The translations under genes and the position numbers were made by a program. The notes under the pieces were generated by a model. It was not told where the DNA came from and did not search any database. It was given only the letters and a program-made list of their open reading frames with translations. Positions 35,882-45,572 of a stretch of DNA of 63,570 nt are shown piece after piece. Where the stretch lies: the NCBI GenBank assembly GCA_032433595.1, contig JASWJB010000260.1, forward strand, positions 1 to 63,570, given 5' to 3'. Origin of the DNA: Conoideocrella luteorostrata. Its lineage: Eukaryota > Ascomycota > Sordariomycetes > Hypocreales > Clavicipitaceae. Numbering within the stretch: position 1 is the stretch's first letter; every line of letters starts with the position of its first letter.

Positions 35882-36867
35882 TTGCTGTTGTTATCTAGCT
35901 ACGGATAATAGAAAAGGGGTCTTGTAGGTCCGGCTTATGTGCATAACTATTCCACACACACATTTGACGATTCTGATCGTAACATATACCGGCAACGCGC
36001 AAAAGAAATCACTGTCCGGTAATCTAGAGAGAAAGAGAGAATACAGTAGTTTAACTATCCGGGCAGAGAGATCACCATGTCGCAGAGCCGTCGCTCACTA
36101 CGATGTTTATGAACGCGGTTGACAAAAGCAATCACCTCTACCGATTAGGCTATTTGACAGGAAGCTTACTCCAAGCATCTAGCATCCCGCCTCCAAAGAG
36201 CCTTGTTCTGCGAGCCCTTGTAGCTAAGGGAGGAGGAAAGCCGTCGACGGATTACAATGGGGTTTTGGTTCTTGCTTAGGTGATCCCGTCTTACTGAAGT
36301 GGTTCAATATTGTCGATTGGCTAAGAGTCCCGCTGGGTGGGAAAGCTCTTTGGATGGTTCTACCTTTGCTTAGCACCAGGCTGCCTGGACATTGTTCTCT
36401 TCGATTTGTCTTATGTGGGTGGCTCTCCTGGTGCGAGCGATGGATAGTTTTCAAAGGACGGTCACGGCGAGAAAGATGATATATGTTGTTTAAGGCTCAC
36501 TTACCCGTGACCCTAAAACGACATTTGACAGGATCTCGACGAATGCTCTACTTACGTACAAGACAGGCGTTTATGCACTTGTAAAACACCTTGTACTTTA
36601 CATGCAATGGTATTAGGAGCTTGGCATCCGCACCTCTTCCCCGTTCACGGACAGTAGGAATACTAAGTTAATTACCATTTCAACGCTTCGTTATATACCT
36701 ATTTATCTACATTCAACAGCTACAGTCCAATTGGAAAGCTCTTAAGTTTTCTTTTGAGAAATTGCGCTAATTACTTAAACCGCACCTTCAAAGCTACCGT
36801 ATGCCTTCTTTCTCGATTCTACAGTAACGGAATCAACTCAACCACTGCATCAGCCATTAATCCGACA
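35189..36867. other. 1.7-kb intergenic region
   Basis: Promoter of LSM3 and 3' region of the aspartic-protease-like gene. Contains a (TTGCTG)n array near 35846-35893. No gene or octamer seen. Confidence 0.5.
35846..35893. repeat. (TTGCTG)n hexanucleotide array
   Basis: About eight units of TTGCTG with minor interruption (TTGTTG) at the right end; not in a supported gene. Confidence 0.85.
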
Positions 36868-38538
36868 TCATGACAACTCATACCTCTCGGACTGCTCTCT
36901 TCGTACAGTTGTACCGGGAACTTCGACTGGGCGTTGCGTTTGTGACGTATACTTTGGTTCGTATGTTTGTGAAACTGGCTCTGTGTCTGGCCCATGGGCA
37001 GGCTGCCGCCGACTTTGGCGTTTACGCCACAAGAACCAGATGATGCAGAGGCCAATGAGGACACTACCGCCAACGCCAACGCCAACGCCTATACCCACTT
37101 TAGCCGCATTTGTAAGCCCAGAATCGGAAGTAGAGGTGGAGGTTGGAACTGGAGGCGTTGGAGTGGCGCCGTCCGAGGCTGCGAGACCCGACCAAACACG
37201 ATCCCAAGATGCCACCCAGTCGTTACCACTACCACGGATGGAGACATCGTTTGCGTCAATGCTGACTACGTCTGGGGTTGGAATGTTTGGTCCGGGTGCT
37301 TGGGCCAACCACCACGTTTTCTTATGCCAATTTCCGGCTATAAATGCGTCCTGTAGGAAGGCTCGACCGAGGACATAAGAGCCCGTACCACCAGTACTGC
37401 AAGGGAAATATGAGACTGGTGTGCTCACCAGTGGAGGCTCAATGGTAAGATTGAGGTGCTGAAAAGGCACCTTGATCGTTATCGACTTCGTGTTATCACT
37501 GCCCATAATCGAGAAGGAGAGCGTTGACGCCGAGCTCATAATATGCTTGAACTTGGGGTCTTTGGTGTTCCACAAGTACAGGCCGAGAGAATCATTGTAC
37601 GTGACCGGAAGATACGTCGAGATGCTGTCGCAAGTGGATTTGGGTAGGGTGAGATACGGGCTGCAGCCGTCCAAGGTCACAGGTATCCCAGACTTTGGCA
37701 TTGAAGAGTTGCCACTGGCCAAAAGACCAGGTTTTTCGGAGAACTCAAATGGTGACTGTCCCTTGATGACTTTGATGCTTACGTCGGTAAGCGGAACCTC
37801 GGCCAAGGGTTCCCCACCTAGGGTTAGGATATCTCCTGTAATACGGTTCTTGTCAAAGCCTCCAAAGTTAAGGGATCCAGACATTGGTGATGCTGAAGAT
37901 GCTGATCCTATATGCATGCCAAAGGAACTAGAGGGTATGGAGTTGTGATTCGTGAGATACCAAGGGAAAATACTGGCGTTTATTGAGGGCTGGGGCGATT
38001 GACTATATGACTGGTTCTCTGAAGGAGCTCCAACAGAGAGGCAACCGGCAAAAATAGGGAACCATTGCCCGCTTGGATATTCCATCATTTGATCGTCCAC
38101 CAGTGCAAGAGAACAGTCCGGCACGCTGCCCACGATGTCGCAATTGTCGAGATACGTGTCCATCGATTTTCCTTTCATCCGGACTCCAGCCATGAAGTCT
38201 TGAATACCAGGTTTGAACTGCACGCCTTTCAACTTGGCTGCTATTGCCCTGTCCTTTGAGTAGGTTCCAGCAGTGCAATGGCTTGTCGAGGCATTCTTTG
38301 AGCAATAGCCCTCTGTGGGAACAATGGTTTGCCACACATGACCAGGGAATAGTGCCAGAGGCTGTGAATCGGCTCCGATTGAAGCTGTCACAGCATTCCA
38401 AGGACCATCAGGACCTACTGGTTGGGCTGCCCATTTCGCAGCCCTTGGTATATTGTCGGCTAAGGAAAGTGATATCAGTGACAAGAGAATGAGATGGTTC
38501 ATGCCGAAGCTAAACGGCGACAACGAGGACGCACGCAT
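36868..38538 (-). CDS. Membrane-anchored aspartic-protease-like protein, probably inactive
   Basis: Single exon, 556 aa, from the first ATG (38538); an internal ATG at 38502 would also leave a signal peptide (hydrophobic 'HLILLSLISLSLA'). The pepsin-like (A1) fold is indicated by 'SGSLNFGGFDKNRITGDILT', the 'YLTLPKS' region and 'SYVLGRAFLQDAFIAGNW' near the end of the domain. The first catalytic DTG motif, expected after 'VTASIGADSQPLALF', is absent and reads L-F-P-G (about residues 63-66). The second reads L-D290-G-C-S instead of DSG/DTG. A Ser/Thr/Pro-rich stalk follows, then one transmembrane helix (about 477-500), a basic stop-transfer WRKRQSRR, and a short cytoplasmic tail with Tyr motifs. 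It looks like a cell-surface pseudoprotease, perhaps a binding or sensing protein. Multiple N-glycosylation sequons fit an extracellular domain. Confidence 0.83.
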   Translation of the reverse strand: MRASSLSPFSFGMNHLILLSLISLSLADNIPRAAKWAAQPVGPDGPWNAVTASIGADSQPLALFPGHVWQTIVPTEGYCSKNASTSHCTAGTYSKDRAIAAKLKGVQFKPGIQDFMAGVRMKGKSMDTYLDNCDIVGSVPDCSLALVDDQMMEYPSGQWFPIFAGCLSVGAPSENQSYSQSPQPSINASIFPWYLTNHNSIPSSSFGMHIGSASSASPMSGSLNFGGFDKNRITGDILTLGGEPLAEVPLTDVSIKVIKGQSPFEFSEKPGLLASGNSSMPKSGIPVTLDGCSPYLTLPKSTCDSISTYLPVTYNDSLGLYLWNTKDPKFKHIMSSASTLSFSIMGSDNTKSITIKVPFQHLNLTIEPPLVSTPVSYFPCSTGGTGSYVLGRAFLQDAFIAGNWHKKTWWLAQAPGPNIPTPDVVSIDANDVSIRGSGNDWVASWDRVWSGLAASDGATPTPPVPTSTSTSDSGLTNAAKVGIGVGVGVGGSVLIGLCIIWFLWRKRQSRRQPAHGPDTEPVSQTYEPKYTSQTQRPVEVPGTTVRREQSERYELS

Positions 38539-40720
38539 TGTGCGTAACACGACCTGTTGTGACAGATGCAATCAAGGGCAAAAGCGACAGTAGGGAACAA
38601 TCAAGCAGTGTAAAACGAGAGGTTTAGAGACGCGGCACAAGTTTCGTAGAAGGAAGCAGAAGGGTCCGTCTATCCAACAACTCCATCAGCGCGGCCAAAC
38701 GCTGCCAAACGCTGCCAAAATCACCCAATGGACTAACTACTGCAACGTCCATAGCTATTTGGGTCAGGGTCAGCCCGCAGGACGGGTGGCGCCATGCCAT
38801 TTGCGCTTCATGAGACACGGACCGCCTGCAACGTCGGCCACTTCCTTTTCTGTTTATAGCCGAACCGTTTTCTCCGTGGCTGCGAGGATTGTTAGTAGGG
38901 CGGTAAAACACACCTTTTTATAGGCTCAATCCCTTTGCCAGGCCCTGTAGCACGAATGTCCGGGGTATTTAGGGTGGGAGACATCGAGGCTTGCCAACGC
39001 ACTCGGCCTCTGGATACCTCGATTAATTTGTCGACACCTTAATTAGCTGGGTTACTTGCAAGGGGCCTGCGAAGTACTAGTACCTCTCTTGGCCGCTAAT
39101 GCCGGTTTATTTATTTATTATTTATTTATTTTCACATTCTCTATCAACAAGCTTGAAGAAGCCCTTGCAGATGAAATACTGATAACTTGAACTATTATTT
39201 CTAGCTATCATCGGAATCGTCAGAATCGTTACAACAGTAATCACGGCATGCGTTGTGTCGGGACGAAAAGGACCCCCCTAGGCGCAGGGGCGGGTGCCTG
39301 AAGAACTATCCTTACGAGAACTCTATAGCATGTGCTTACTAAATTCTCACGAGAAATTAGGCCAACGAGACGTTGCACAAGTACAATATCATTGGGTGCT
39401 TATGGCTTACGAAGCCGCTTACGGAGTACAGGTTACTAATTTAGGCCCCTACTATTTATCCTAACCCTTGCTTCAAATCCGAAAACCCCGATTTATGTCG
39501 AGCTTCGCCCCCGCGCAAATAACACGAAAGAACAAGCAGCACTAAGATTATCGTCACAGTAGTACCCGAGGTGCCAGTGACAGACCCCAATCTTATCGAG
39601 GAGGTCAATGGCCGCCCGCGCCAGGCATTCGAAGTGAGGCGACAGAAGCAGAGCTCGAAATTACAGCCCCGGACACAACACCTGCGAAGACTTGCAATAC
39701 AGTAAACACAGCGTTCTGTTGGCAGTATACTCCGTACCTGCTATTTAAATAAAAAATAGTGGGAGGACAGGCCGCACAGCCAGCAACAGCAGAGATGCCG
39801 CTAGATATCGAATATATATATCCCTCAAACGCGGCAGCGGCAGCGGTAGCAGCAGCCGGACTAATTAACTGGCTGTAAAGTAAGAACATTAATAGGAAAC
39901 ACCGGCAACCGCGTTTTTGAGCGAATTGGAGGCCTGCCAACAACCGAGGGCCGCAGAGGAATTTGCAGTGGACAATGGATTTCTTCGTTGATTCAATCTC
40001 TTTGGCGACCGTAAAGCCTCACTCTTCGACTTATCACCATGGATGACCTGCTCCGTACTAGTACACCGTACTCCGTAGAGTGGCGTTTAAGAGTGCCAAG
40101 GTGTCGACAAATTAATCGAGACATCCAGGGCAGAGGCAGAGTCCGTTGGCAAGCCCCGATGTCTCAACTAATCTATTAGACGCGTGGGATTGCCTAAGAG
40201 CCGTCAGGGCTGCGAGACGTTCGATGTACATAGCTCTTTGCAGATCAAAAGTTTTTGCTGAGACCTTTACGAAGAATTATAGTGTAAATTAGCGGGCAAA
40301 GAGAGTATCATTAAATGCTCCGCTTTTAATTAGCTACGAACCCCCCATCATCATCACAATGAGGCTTTTAGTGTCGCCAAAGAGATGGGGATGTTTTGTG
40401 CCCATGAATTTGTACGTTGTGACAGTTGTCCACTACGGAGTGGACCAAATTTAGTCGGTAGGGGTTTAGCGGGGGGGGGGTGGGGGGGGGTGGGCGTACG
40501 CCTAGCATTTTTTGGCCGGCCGCCTAACTATCCTCGTAACCACTGCGGTGTCCAGGATGGCTGTCGTGCGAGCCGTGCCGGGGATATTGGCGCCGCAATT
40601 CCGCACACCAGGCAGATTTCATCCAACACGGGGGCTTTTGTTCAACGTAGCTTGTCGCGACAGATCCATCCCTCTCCCTCCACTAACACCACGCTTTCCA
40701 TCTTCAAATCTTCCCTTGCG
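38539..40720. other. 2.2-kb intergenic region
   Basis: Divergent promoters of the aspartic-protease-like gene (-) and the GT8 gene (+). Contains a TTTA-rich run (39106-39132), four octamers (39420, 39729, 40070, 40434) and a G-rich tract at 40471-40494. A 112-codon minus-strand frame at 39605-39943 lacks an ATG start and is Ala-rich; I do not call it. Confidence 0.5.
40471..40494 (+). repeat. G-tract, potential G-quadruplex
   Basis: Two runs of 10 G separated by T, then TGGG, about 230 bp upstream of the GT8 start. Preceding TAGGGGTTTAGC adds another G-run, so an intramolecular quadruplex is possible on the plus strand. Confidence 0.6.
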
Positions 40721-41934
40721 ATGAGAGTCCGACTTACAGAATGGCTATCTCTTTGCCCGGCTTGGATAAGACAGTGCTGCAGTGGCTTGTCTGGCCAAAT
40801 GAGCCTTTGGCGGTTCCGCTTCAATCCAATCCATAATTTGTCGTCAAGACGACTCCACCTTGCCACCATCATAACCGCGACCGTCTGCATACTCCTTATT
40901 CTCTCCGGTGTAGTTTATCACCGCGATACGCTGGAACACACTCCAATCTGGTCACGTCCGCCCAAGCATGAACAGCCGGGTCCTGTGGGAGCGGGTGATA
41001 TTGACTGGTCCAAATTTGCTTATGTGCAATATGTAACGAACAGCGATTATCTATGCAATTCTGTCATGCTCTTCGAAATCCTTAATCGCCTCGGCAGCCG
41101 AGCCGAACGCCTCATGATGTATCCATCTAATATGCTCCCCCCTGATGCTTCTACTGGCAACTCGGACGATGCCCGCTTACTGATCAAGGCTCGGGATGAA
41201 TATAAGGTGCGCCTACGGCCGATCCAGGTCCAGCATAGATCCGGCTCAGATCGTAAGTTCATTTTGTTACTCTCAAGATCCCTGGTGGCCGCCCCAAATG
41301 ACTAACAGCAAAAACCTATTCAGCTACTTGGGCGGACTCGTTCACGAAGCTGCTTGCATTCAACCAAACAGAATATACTCGGGTCCTCTCCTTGGATTCA
41401 GATGCAACCATTCTCCAGCCGATGGACGAGCTTTTTCTTCTACCACCATGTCCGGTGGCAATGCCTCGTGCTTACTGGCTCTATCCCGACAAACAGATCC
41501 TCTCGTCCCAGGTCATGCTTGTGCAGCCAAGTGTAGTTGAGTTTGAGCGTATTATGGCCGAGGTCGAGCGTTCTGGCAGCAACGACTACGACATGGAGAT
41601 TGTTAACAATCTGTATAAAGATCAAGCTTTGATTCTGCCACATAGGCCGTATGATATGTTGACCGCCGAGTTTCGCACAGAAGACCATGCGCAATACCTC
41701 GGCTCAGATCGTGAGAAATGGGACCCGGTTGCCATGTTCAATGAGGCAAAGTTCCTCCATTTTTCCGATTGGCCTGTGCCAAAACCATGGATTAAAACTC
41801 CAGATTCTGTACGAGAAGAGAAGCAACCCAAATGCCATGAGAGCAATGGCGTCGAAAGCTGTGTGGAGAGACAGCTATGGAATGGGTTTTACACAGACTT
41901 CGCTGAGAGAAGACAGGTCCGTGATGTCCGATAA
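40721..41934 (+). CDS. GT8-family glycosyltransferase, type II Golgi membrane protein
   Basis: Two exons, 40721-41252 and 41324-41934, 380 aa. The 71-nt intron has donor GTAAGT, branch ACTAACA and acceptor TTCAG, with the frame kept (split CCT codon). A short cytoplasmic N-terminus with basic residues precedes one transmembrane helix at about 46-66, giving type II topology. The catalytic domain opens with 'KFAYVQYVTNSDYLCNSVMLFE', typical of fungal glycogenin-like GT8 enzymes often annotated as alpha-N-acetylglucosaminyltransferase (GNT1 type). The metal/nucleotide-sugar DxD motif is D202-S-D204 in 'RVLSLDSDATIL'. Near the C-terminus 'AKFLHFSDWPVPKPW' matches the conserved His-containing HFSD/HY box of the family. 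Donor sugar and acceptor are not determinable; yeast Gnt1 adds GlcNAc to N-glycan mannose. Confidence 0.9.
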
Positions 41935-42756
41935 CACTTTGTTGCGAAGGACTTGGCTGACATTATTAGCAGCGTGTATGCAAGTCAAAAGACGTACGCC
42001 AGACCAGAAAGCTCTTTGAAAGGAGTCGTGCAACGGTTTAGTCAACATGTGGAATGGGTTAATTCAATCTGGGAGTGATGGAGTCATAAAGGTTGTAGTT
42101 TTACCAAGGGTTTAAACCAAGAGACCAACTAAGGATGGTAAAGAAACACGATCGAAAAGGTCAGTGTTTTGGGAGATTGGGGAGGGTTTGAATATTTTCG
42201 CGAACCAACATCCTCCTAGTGCAAGTTGTAGAGGACAATGTGGCCAGATTTTGAGGCTTGCACGGTATTTACGTCGCATCCGTTTTCACGTTATGTTATG
42301 ACTAGCATTCATATAGCAAGAGCATCCAAGCAAACATTGTACGTTTCGAGTGATGTTGTCGTGTTGAGACGGATGAGTGACACCATGCATGGCCTTGAAA
42401 ATCAGCGCTGTACTTGAGAATGGCCTGGGAGGAGGCATTGTGGGTTGTCGCGGAGCTCCTGCACAACAGACGCCGGTTCTCGGCAGACCTAACTAATGCA
42501 CAGCTTATTCGCCATCAACTCTCGTCGTATGCTCTTCACCTTGCTCTCGCTTCTGCTCTCCTGCCCCTAAGCTCTGTTAACGGCCTCGCATTCCAGACAG
42601 AGAGCGTCATCTTTAAATCAAGGCATGCCACGTTCTCTGCGCCACAAGAACCGGCGTGCGATTGCGGTAGACCTCGCATCTTGAATCATGTTCGGGGGGA
42701 CGAGATTCTGTACAGCTCCACTCCTAGGGCTGCTAGGGCTGCGCGTCCACTCCAGT

Positions 42757-42810
42757 GTTGATGGCGGCAAGTTGATGGCCGGCAAGTTGATGGCCAGCAA
42801 GTCGATGGCT
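42757..42810. repeat. 15-bp imperfect tandem repeat
   Basis: About 3.6 copies of GTTGATGGCCGGCAA-like units, directly followed by the TACGGAG array. Confidence 0.8.
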
Positions 42811-42818
42811 ACGGTGAC

Positions 42819-42842
42819 TACGGAGTACGGAGTACGGAGTAC
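42819..42842. repeat. Triple tandem TACGGAG array (octamer cluster)
   Basis: Three head-to-tail TACGGAG units ending in TAC, giving overlapping TACGGAGT octamers at 42819, 42826 and 42833. Confidence 0.9.
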
Positions 42843-43204
42843 AATGTGCCACCGTACCGTACGGCTCCGAACTTCGTTCCCCGTTCCATGATGTGCGGGG
42901 CAGCCTTATCGCGCCATGTCGATCCTGGTCTTTGAACCAGCCCGGACTAGCTGAACGAGTAGAACGCGTCGACGACTGAAACCACCTACCTACACAATCT
43001 TCTGCCCGGCAGAAACCACGGCCGCCTGCGGTCTCTCTCTGGGGGTTCCCTTTCATCATTGTCGAGGGCCCTTGGACGCTCCGATTCCACGGAACTTCGA
43101 CCTCAGCATAGTTTGCTTTCTCTGTGCATGCGCCCGAATTGCGTCTGGCAATCCACGTCGCTGAAGAATTCATGACTTGGGCTAAGAAGTCTTCTGCAGC
43201 TGCA

Positions 43205-43407
43205 GCATCGCAAACTTGGAATGTAATATGAACGGCACCGCCGTCGCAACATGCTTCGGGTACTCTGGCTACCGATCCGGATACACCAATGGGAAACATA
43301 TAGGACTAACTGAAGTATCGTTGATGTCCACGCTGACAGGGTCCGATGTGAAATGCGGCACACTGACGCTCGCCGACCAACCCACCACAACGGACGATTT
43401 CGCCTGA
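43205..43407 (+). pseudogene. Possible exon or remnant of a small secreted protein
   Basis: An open stretch ending in TGA at 43405-43407 follows a CTGCAG sequence that could serve as a splice acceptor. It encodes Cys residues spaced in a C..N..GTAVATC pattern and a Thr-rich tail, which resembles the end of fungal cell-surface/GPI-type proteins. An upstream ATG at 42496 opens with a hydrophobic signal-like segment but meets a stop after 24 codons, and no splice pair joins them convincingly. Treat as a weak candidate only. Confidence 0.2.
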
Positions 43408-45118
43408 CGTAATGGGGACAAAAGTGGCAGTATCGACGGCGACATCTTTAGCACTGTTTCATGCTTCGCCCACGAGTAAAGGAACAATTACCAGTTCGCG
43501 GCTTGATCGGCGATGGGCTGGTGCGGGTATGCTTTGCAACCTTGGTGCCGGCTTACTAGAGTTCCAGATGTGAGAAGGCGGCAGGATGTTAAATGCTTGG
43601 GCGATGTGCGAACGATCTGCTATACTCTAGGAAATCAGCCGTTCGAGGACCGGATGTCTTGTGTTTGCGGAGTTGAGCGCAAGATACCCGTGCAACCAGG
43701 AACACGCTGTCGGGTGGATTATTGATCAGGAATGGCATTGCTGAGCATGGGGCCTCGGGAAGGCCCTCGACCTTTGCGTTCAGCCTGGGTTTTGGGAAGT
43801 CGAAGCGTTGCGACGACGTTATACCGAAGTGACGCCTCCCTAACACATTGGAATGGCGTTTCGATGTGATGAGGACATTGGAATATGGCTTCTCGTCAGA
43901 GTTACCGTGCAGGGTCATCAGTACTTATTGGCTGGTTCTCATTACAGATGTTGCACGTTTTGGCAATGAATGTGAGGGTAAAAGATACCAGAGGGACCCT
44001 ACATGTCTTCATAAACGCTCTCCTTCAGTCATCAACCCCGATCAGCAACTAGCATAATTCGTTGCATCACAACTCACATGCCGAGCTAGACAACATAGCA
44101 CTTGCGCCTGGCAAGGCTTAAAAGGCTGTTGCTCTGATCGGAGCAGGAGTTGGCACTCCCGCAGGTACTCCGGTGAGCCCCGGTCCAAGAATGGCGTACA
44201 TTCACTTGGGCTGCAATTTGGCATCCACAACTTGTGGCCTGACAAGCGTGGCACATCTTCCACACAGTCTGCTAGCGTTTGGTGCCAAGCACGCATCGCG
44301 AGACCGACAATAACTCATGATTTCCTTCTGGCTCTCAGAAGTCAGGGCCAGCTACCCCAATTTCTTCCTCATCCTTGGTTCGAATCTCGCCCACCATGTT
44401 CCTGCAAAGTTAGCAAGGAGTTCCCAAAGGCAGTTCCTCATAATACAGAGACGGTCGTGGTTGATGGTGTTAGTACGCCACGCTCCAACTATTGTAGCGA
44501 GCTTGCCACATACACAGTGCGGTGGATTGCAATAGTTGGGTTACGGACCTGTAGAAACAGCAATTCTGGGAAGTGAAGACAATCCTATTGTCTTAGATTA
44601 AGCACTTTCAAGCGAATGTATACATTGCAATTCAACTCAACCACATATTCGACCAAAATTGGCGCCTTCCTAGCTGTTCCCTCGTCGCTCCGTGCTTTCT
44701 AACTGCGTTTCCCGACGCAATGATACCGCGATGTGCGTGTGAGCCAACTTTGCCCATGTGATATTAAAGCACACCACCACAAGTACCGGTTGAAGAGCTG
44801 GCCTAGGGTGTATGACTGTATATCTATGCTCTCTTACTTATCCAAGATCCCGAAAATTTTGCAGAGCATCTGCTTAGCTGTAGCTACCTTATTCGGCAAT
44901 GTATATGTCTAACTGATCTAGCACGCGTTGAGTGCTTTAAGAAGTTGTAAATATCTAAGCTCCTAGGTAGACATAGGCCTGCTGCCTCTAAATAGGTGCT
45001 TATCCTCTTAAGTTTTTGGTTTCTAATCCACGATGAACACTGAGCGCAAGAGGTAGTCAAAAATAATATAATATTATGTTACCCAGTTGACTGCTGCGTT
45101 GCGGAATTGCAAGCACAT

Positions 45119-45421
45119 TACGGAGTACTAGTAGTATGTGTGTGATTGTTGTTGTTGTTGTTGATGTTGTCCAGACTAGCCATTCCGTACAGAAAAGGGG
45201 TGAGATGATAACTAACTACGGGGCGCGACCACTAGTGAAAGGTAACGTCTAGCATAAAGTTATGAATTATCACGGGGGTTACGGAGTGCTCCGTACGGAG
45301 TAATTAGCAGGCGCCGAGCTCAGGCGCACAGCAAACCACTGCCCCAGAAATGGATTAGCGACGCCACACTTAATCAGGGTAAAAGCGGCGCTGCGCAGGA
45401 ACTACTCCGCAGTTACGGAGT
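45119..45421. repeat. Octamer cluster upstream of the ATP13-like gene
   Basis: Four exact TACGGAGT copies (45119, 45280, 45294, 45414) plus near matches (GCTCCGTA, ACTCCGCA) within 300 bp. The pair at 45280-45301 reads as opposed near-palindromic halves. The cluster ends about 150 bp before the start codon at 45573. Confidence 0.75.
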
Positions 45422-45572
45422 ACTGAGTAGATGGTTCAAAAGTCGGGACCAACAAACTCCTGGTTTCGCACCCCCTCCATTTCATCCACGCGCACCATGT
45501 CGTCCCTTTGCGCAAAGTCGTAATCGCTCTGCCGACGTTTGGCTGCTGTTTGATGGCGTGGTCGTCGAGACA

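Larger units (their letters stand above)
41935..45572. other. 3.6-kb gene-free region
   Basis: 3' side of the GT8 gene and promoter of the ATP13-like gene. Holds a 15-bp tandem repeat (42757-42810), a triple 7-bp TACGGAG array (42819-42842), a (GTT)n run (45146-45165) and further octamers (45119, 45280, 45294, 45414). A short protein-like stretch at about 43205-43407 on the plus strand (CSIANLECNMNGTAVATC...) could be the last exon or remnant of a small secreted protein, but I could not build a complete gene from it. Confidence 0.45.

Noticed and set aside
39605..39943. 112-codon minus-strand frame
   Set aside because: Non-ATG start, Ala-run and no motif.
42733..43299. 188-codon minus-strand frame
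   Set aside because: Its beginning is antisense to another protein-like stretch and its end encodes the 15-bp DNA repeat; no family features.
44380..44400. GGTTCGAATC-like word resembling a tRNA T-loop
   Set aside because: No pairing T-stem, acceptor stem or anticodon arm could be found around it.
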